Positions 30,283 to 32,891 of a DNA stretch of 32,891 nt are shown one piece after another (within the stretch, counting starts at the first letter, position 1; every line of letters begins with the position of its first letter). The stretch is from a virus, in IMG/VR virus record IMGVR_UViG_3300045930_000161, positions 1 to 32,891 of that record; one strand, given 5' to 3'. The notes under the pieces were generated by a model, which worked only from the letters and a program-made list of their open reading frames with translations, searched no databases and had not been told where the DNA came from. Made by a program: the position numbers and the translations under genes.

Positions 30283-30480
30283 ATGCCCCTCCCCATCACC
30301 TATCCCAACCTCAAAGTCCTCCGCGACGCCTTCATTCGCGTCGCCGAGGACGATCAAGACGCCCGCATTATTGATTGGCTCGACGAACTATTAGACATCA
30401 CAGCGTTGCGGCCCAACTGGCCCCACACTATCACCCTCACCCCACAAGAATCAGTGAGCGGCTATGTCCCGACCATTTAA
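30283..30480 (+). CDS. Small acidic hypothetical protein
   Basis: 65 residues from ATG 30283, one base after the preceding stop. Reads LKVLRDAFIRVAEDDQDARI and IDWLDELLDITALRPNWPHT; the first half is helical and acidic. It overlaps the next gene by 17 bases. Not recognised. Confidence 0.55.
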   Translation: MPLPITYPNLKVLRDAFIRVAEDDQDARIIDWLDELLDITALRPNWPHTITLTPQESVSGYVPTI

Positions 30481-30697
30481 TCCTGACCTATCAGTGCCGT
30501 GGAAGATCAACCTCCCGGCTACAACCGCGGGCAAGGTCGAATACGCCCTTCTCGACCCCGTTCATAGCAAACCCATATACGGCAGTAGAAACCAGCTGCT
30601 CAAAGCTTTGCTTGAATGGTGGCTAGCCCGCGAAGCGGGGCAACCTCTCCCACCCGTTCCTACAATACTTGAACTTCGGGAGCGCAAGAATGACTAA
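30464..30697 (+). CDS. Ribbon-helix-helix-like protein
   Basis: 77 residues. After MSRPFNPDLSVPW comes KINLPATTAGKVEYALLDP, then KPIYGSRNQLLKALLEWWLA. A short basic strand (KINLP), a helix and the G-S-R-N-Q-L-LKALL helix follow the pattern of ribbon-helix-helix DNA-binding proteins, where the strand contacts DNA as a dimer. I recognise the opening as conserved in podoviral early regions. A possible regulator of the early promoters or dyad elements, inferred only from fold pattern. Confidence 0.55.
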   Translation: MSRPFNPDLSVPWKINLPATTAGKVEYALLDPVHSKPIYGSRNQLLKALLEWWLAREAGQPLPPVPTILELRERKND

Positions 30698-30959
30698 CAC
30701 CGAAACGAGCTATGTCTGGGACCCCGATCTCACCGACCCACGCTCACCGGTAGAGCTGGAGGCCCGGCGGCGAGAGATCACCGACCTGCTCAAAACCCAA
30801 TACAAGGGCTACAACGACCCAGAGGTTCCCTTTCCTCTCTTGCAGGAGCTGTCGGTTATAACCTCAACCCTCCGGCGCAAGAACGCCGGGCCTCCACGCG
30901 AGCCGCGCCGCGCGGCTGTTAAGCCCCAAGCCGCGACGATAGACGACCTACTAGCCTAA
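30690..30959 (+). CDS. Small protein with ATIDDLLA tail
   Basis: 89 residues from ATG 30690 with GGGAG eight bases upstream. The helical core (SPVELEARRREITDLLKTQY, LLQELSVITSTLRRK) is followed by a basic, Pro-rich linker (PPREPRRAAVKPQA) and the tail ATIDDLLA. Linker plus tail have the same layout as the zinc protein at 25257-25703, though the cores are unrelated. The helical part could form a dimer. Function unknown; the tail suggests a shared binding partner. Confidence 0.65.
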   Translation: MTNTETSYVWDPDLTDPRSPVELEARRREITDLLKTQYKGYNDPEVPFPLLQELSVITSTLRRKNAGPPREPRRAAVKPQAATIDDLLA

Positions 30960-30971
30960 CGGAGCACCCCA

Positions 30972-31301
30972 ATGACAACCGACCGACCACCCTTCCTCGC
31001 AACCATAGCGTCCGGAATGGCAGCCGGAGATGAGGCACCCAAGCCTGAGCCCACAATAACAGCCTCAGACGCTCTAAAGAACTTCGCCGCCGACCACATC
31101 CGCCCTACACTAGAAGCCCTCACCACCCTCGAAGAAACCATTGCAGCGTGTAAGAAATCCCTCAGTGCCGAACTAGCTAAGCTCTGCGATCAATCTGAGG
31201 GTTTCGCCGTTCACAACGTTGAAGCTATCAAGTGCCTCAACATCTGCACCGATGCCGTTACACAACTAGTAAACGGTCGTAATAATGCCAAACGAAGCTG
31301 A
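30972..31301 (+). CDS. Hypothetical helical protein
   Basis: 109 residues. ACGGAGC before the ATG is the same ribosome-site sequence that follows the other ATIDDLLA gene. Reads ALKNFAADHIRPTLEALTTL, EETIAACKKSLSAELAKLCD and VEAIKCLNICTDAVTQLVNG; fully helical, probably coiled. Overlaps the next gene by 17 bases. Not recognised. Confidence 0.55.
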   Translation: MTTDRPPFLATIASGMAAGDEAPKPEPTITASDALKNFAADHIRPTLEALTTLEETIAACKKSLSAELAKLCDQSEGFAVHNVEAIKCLNICTDAVTQLVNGRNNAKRS

Positions 31302-31623
31302 CATAGCCCCGCCCGAACAGCAGAAGCTGGCCCGAACAATAGACAAACTCAAGCCAATGTTAGCCGCGGAATACGATCGCGGCTTTAACGACGGCCTCAA
31401 GTTCGTTATTAGCTGCCTTCGCCGCGCGGCTGACACCGTTGAAAAGCCTACCTATTCCGACTTTGAGCGTAAGTCGGGTAATGGTAGCCCCGGCGGCTCC
31501 ATCTACCGCGGCGTCTACCGCAGCGGCCAACTTCACTTCGCCTCCCAACTCCGCTCCGTAGCCACAGAGATCGAGTCCGCCCTCAAAGCAGTCGAGACAC
31601 CCCCCGATGGAACTAAAACCTGA
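31285..31623 (+). CDS. Hypothetical protein
   Basis: 112 residues. A helical N-terminal half (QQKLARTIDKLKPMLAAEYD, GLKFVISCLRRAADTVEKP) is followed by a Gly/Ser-rich turn (KSGNGSPGGSIYRGVYRSGQ) and a last helix (LRSVATEIESALKAVETP). It overlaps both neighbours, so it is coupled to the nuclease gene downstream. Not recognised; an accessory factor for that nuclease is possible by position. Confidence 0.55.
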   Translation: MPNEADIAPPEQQKLARTIDKLKPMLAAEYDRGFNDGLKFVISCLRRAADTVEKPTYSDFERKSGNGSPGGSIYRGVYRSGQLHFASQLRSVATEIESALKAVETPPDGTKT

Positions 31624-32569
31624 ACTACCCCTCTACATCGACAGCACCATGATGTCAACCTTCCGCAGTTGTATGCGGAAAGGTTATAACAACTTCATCC
31701 TCAACTGCACCTTACCCGGCGTTAGCATTGATTTGCATGCCGGCGGCTGCTTCGCCTCCGCATTGGAAGAAGTCTACATCCAAACCTGGGTCAACAAGCG
31801 CGACCTCCGCGACGCCCTCGCCGTGGCCCACGCCAGATTCCTACTCGAATGGGGGGACTTCGAGGTGCCAGAGTGGAAGCGCACCGCAAAGACCATGGAC
31901 CGCACCTGGGAAGCCGTTGAGCACTACTTCGCCACCTGGAGCCCTAAGACCGATCCCATCATCCCATATCACGACGCCCATGGCAATCCCACCATCGAAT
32001 ACACCTTCGCCATCCCCCTCACACCCACTTCCCGGATAGTCAGCGATGGACATTTCCCTCTGCACCCTAGCGGTAGTCCTTTCCTCTATTGCGGACGCTT
32101 CGACATGCTCGGAGCTCTGGCGGGAAAGCCCGTTCCCAAAGACGACAAAACCACCGGCTCAAGTATCGGTCAGTTCTGGGCCTCTCAATGGAACTTGCGC
32201 TCCCAATTCATGGGTTACGTCTGGGCATGTCAACAATGCGACATCCCAGCTGATAGTGTCGCCGTGCGTGGTATTGCTATCCAAAAGACCCAATTTACCA
32301 CGGCCGAGGCCCTCATCCCTTTCAGCCGCGACCTCATCTCGAGGTGGCACGAACAACTCCGTCGTGATCTCTGGCGCATCTACGATGCCTGGAACAGCAA
32401 CAAGTGGGACTACAATTTCGGCGACACCTGTACCGCTTACGGACTATGTCCTTTCATGGACGCCTGTCAAAGTGCCGCACCTGACAATTGGCTCTCATCT
32501 TTCGACCGTAGGACTTGGAACCCCCTCTATAAAGACCCTTCAAGGGAGCCAATTAATGCCGGAGCATAG
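31607..32569 (+). CDS. Cas4/RecB-type PD-(D/E)XK nuclease with four-Cys cluster
   Basis: 320 residues, the usual size of phage Cas4/RecB-like exonucleases. Motifs in order: IDSTMMSTFRSCMRKGY (11-27) with Cys22; HAGGCFASALEEVY (44-57) with His44; GRFDM (163-167) with Asp166; DDKTTG (179-184) with Asp179/180 and Lys181 (the D-x-K catalytic element); QFMGYVWACQ (200-209) with Gln200; and CTAYGLCPFMDAC with Cys275, Cys281 and Cys287. Cys22 with the last three could bind an iron-sulfur cluster. A function in DNA end processing during replication or recombination is likely. It overlaps the preceding gene by 17 bases and has no clear ribosome site. Confidence 0.8.
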   Translation: MELKPELPLYIDSTMMSTFRSCMRKGYNNFILNCTLPGVSIDLHAGGCFASALEEVYIQTWVNKRDLRDALAVAHARFLLEWGDFEVPEWKRTAKTMDRTWEAVEHYFATWSPKTDPIIPYHDAHGNPTIEYTFAIPLTPTSRIVSDGHFPLHPSGSPFLYCGRFDMLGALAGKPVPKDDKTTGSSIGQFWASQWNLRSQFMGYVWACQQCDIPADSVAVRGIAIQKTQFTTAEALIPFSRDLISRWHEQLRRDLWRIYDAWNSNKWDYNFGDTCTAYGLCPFMDACQSAAPDNWLSSFDRRTWNPLYKDPSREPINAGA

Positions 32570-32586
32570 AACCAGGAGATAGGTTA

Positions 32587-32874
32587 ATGACCTTGCTTTC
32601 CATCATCGATAGTCTTGAAGCCGCGGAGGCTAGAATGACCAAAGAACCATCCGAGGCCACAATGCGGGTGGCGCTGGAAATTGTCGAGCGATGGGTTCGT
32701 GAGCCCGCCAGCGAAGAAAACCACATTGCTAAGCTGGAGACGTTGGTTGCCCTAGCCCTCGACCACCATGCAGCGGTGCAAAGGGAGCGGGCCGCGCAGG
32801 AAGTTGAGAAGATCTTCCGCGAATATGTCTGGTGCGGTCAAGTCGCCGCCGCCATCAGGAGCGCATCATGCTAA
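32587..32874 (+). CDS. Hypothetical helical protein
   Basis: 95 residues; AGGAG 11-15 bases before ATG 32587. Helical throughout (LLSIIDSLEAAEARMTKEPS, MRVALEIVERWVREPASEEN, LVALALDHHAAVQRERAAQE). Not recognised. It follows the nuclease gene in the same orientation and contains the start of the next gene. Confidence 0.55.
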   Translation: MTLLSIIDSLEAAEARMTKEPSEATMRVALEIVERWVREPASEENHIAKLETLVALALDHHAAVQRERAAQEVEKIFREYVWCGQVAAAIRSASC

Positions 32875-32891
32875 TTCTAACCATACCAGCA
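32868..32891 (+). CDS. Start of a further gene, cut by the window edge
   Basis: ATG 32868 follows AGGAG with 7 bases of spacing and overlaps the previous stop; the eight visible codons read MLILTIPA and are open to the edge. The overlap pattern fits this operon. Too short to identify. Confidence 0.5.

Overview
The window is a stretch of a double-stranded DNA tailed phage or prophage, most likely a short-tailed (podovirus-type) virus of a Gram-negative bacterium. The evidence is a complete packaging and head module (small and large terminase, portal, scaffold, major capsid protein), a P22-like adaptor and tail-hub pair with no tape-measure, sheath or tail-tube gene, and a lysis cassette of holin, inner-membrane spanin-like protein and GH19 endolysin. 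I see no integrase, tRNA, rRNA or host gene. The host is inferred only from the spanin-type gene and codon and GC character; a proteobacterium is plausible but unproven. Both ends of the window cut through genes.

Layout. Bases 1-23201 are one tightly packed leftward (minus-strand) late block. In transcription order it runs: small virion proteins; a Cys-rich zinc-ribbon protein; a cluster of adhesin-like proteins (LamG-like protein, 707-aa protein with a 16-copy repeat, 1139-aa fibre, second LamG-like protein); TerS; TerL; portal; a small protein; scaffold; major capsid protein; two small beta-rich probable decoration proteins; adaptor; short tail fibre; holin, spanin-like protein and endolysin; tail hub; two small tail-associated proteins; two probable ejection proteins. 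Neighbouring genes are often coupled by ATGA, TAATG or directly abutting stop/start junctions.

Bases 23202-24724 are the divergent control region. It holds one leftward gene (202 aa, unknown function) with its own promoter and terminator, and a 646-bp non-coding stretch crowded with perfect and near-perfect inverted repeats, a candidate replication origin or regulatory switch.

Bases 24725-32891 are a rightward (plus-strand) block of small early-type genes: an HNH-like zinc protein, zinc-finger proteins, a von Willebrand A (VWA) protein with an intact metal site, a DUF1937-type protein, many short unknown proteins, a ribbon-helix-helix-like protein and a Cas4/RecB-type nuclease with a four-Cys cluster. 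DNA polymerase, helicase and RNA polymerase, if present, lie outside the window.

Most unusual features: (1) three otherwise different proteins end in the same acidic-hydrophobic peptide, (A)T(I/T)DDLLA, and in two of them the DNA differs only at synonymous sites; (2) a 29-nt dyad element occurs three times, always co-oriented with transcription, and its internal dyad mismatches remain G-U pairable; (3) a consensus sigma70 promoter at 29846-29874 precedes a non-coding segment with a 12-bp and a 21-bp stem and a two-codon minigene; (4) the divergent region carries a palindrome cluster. All functional claims come from reading the sequence; no database or folding program was run.
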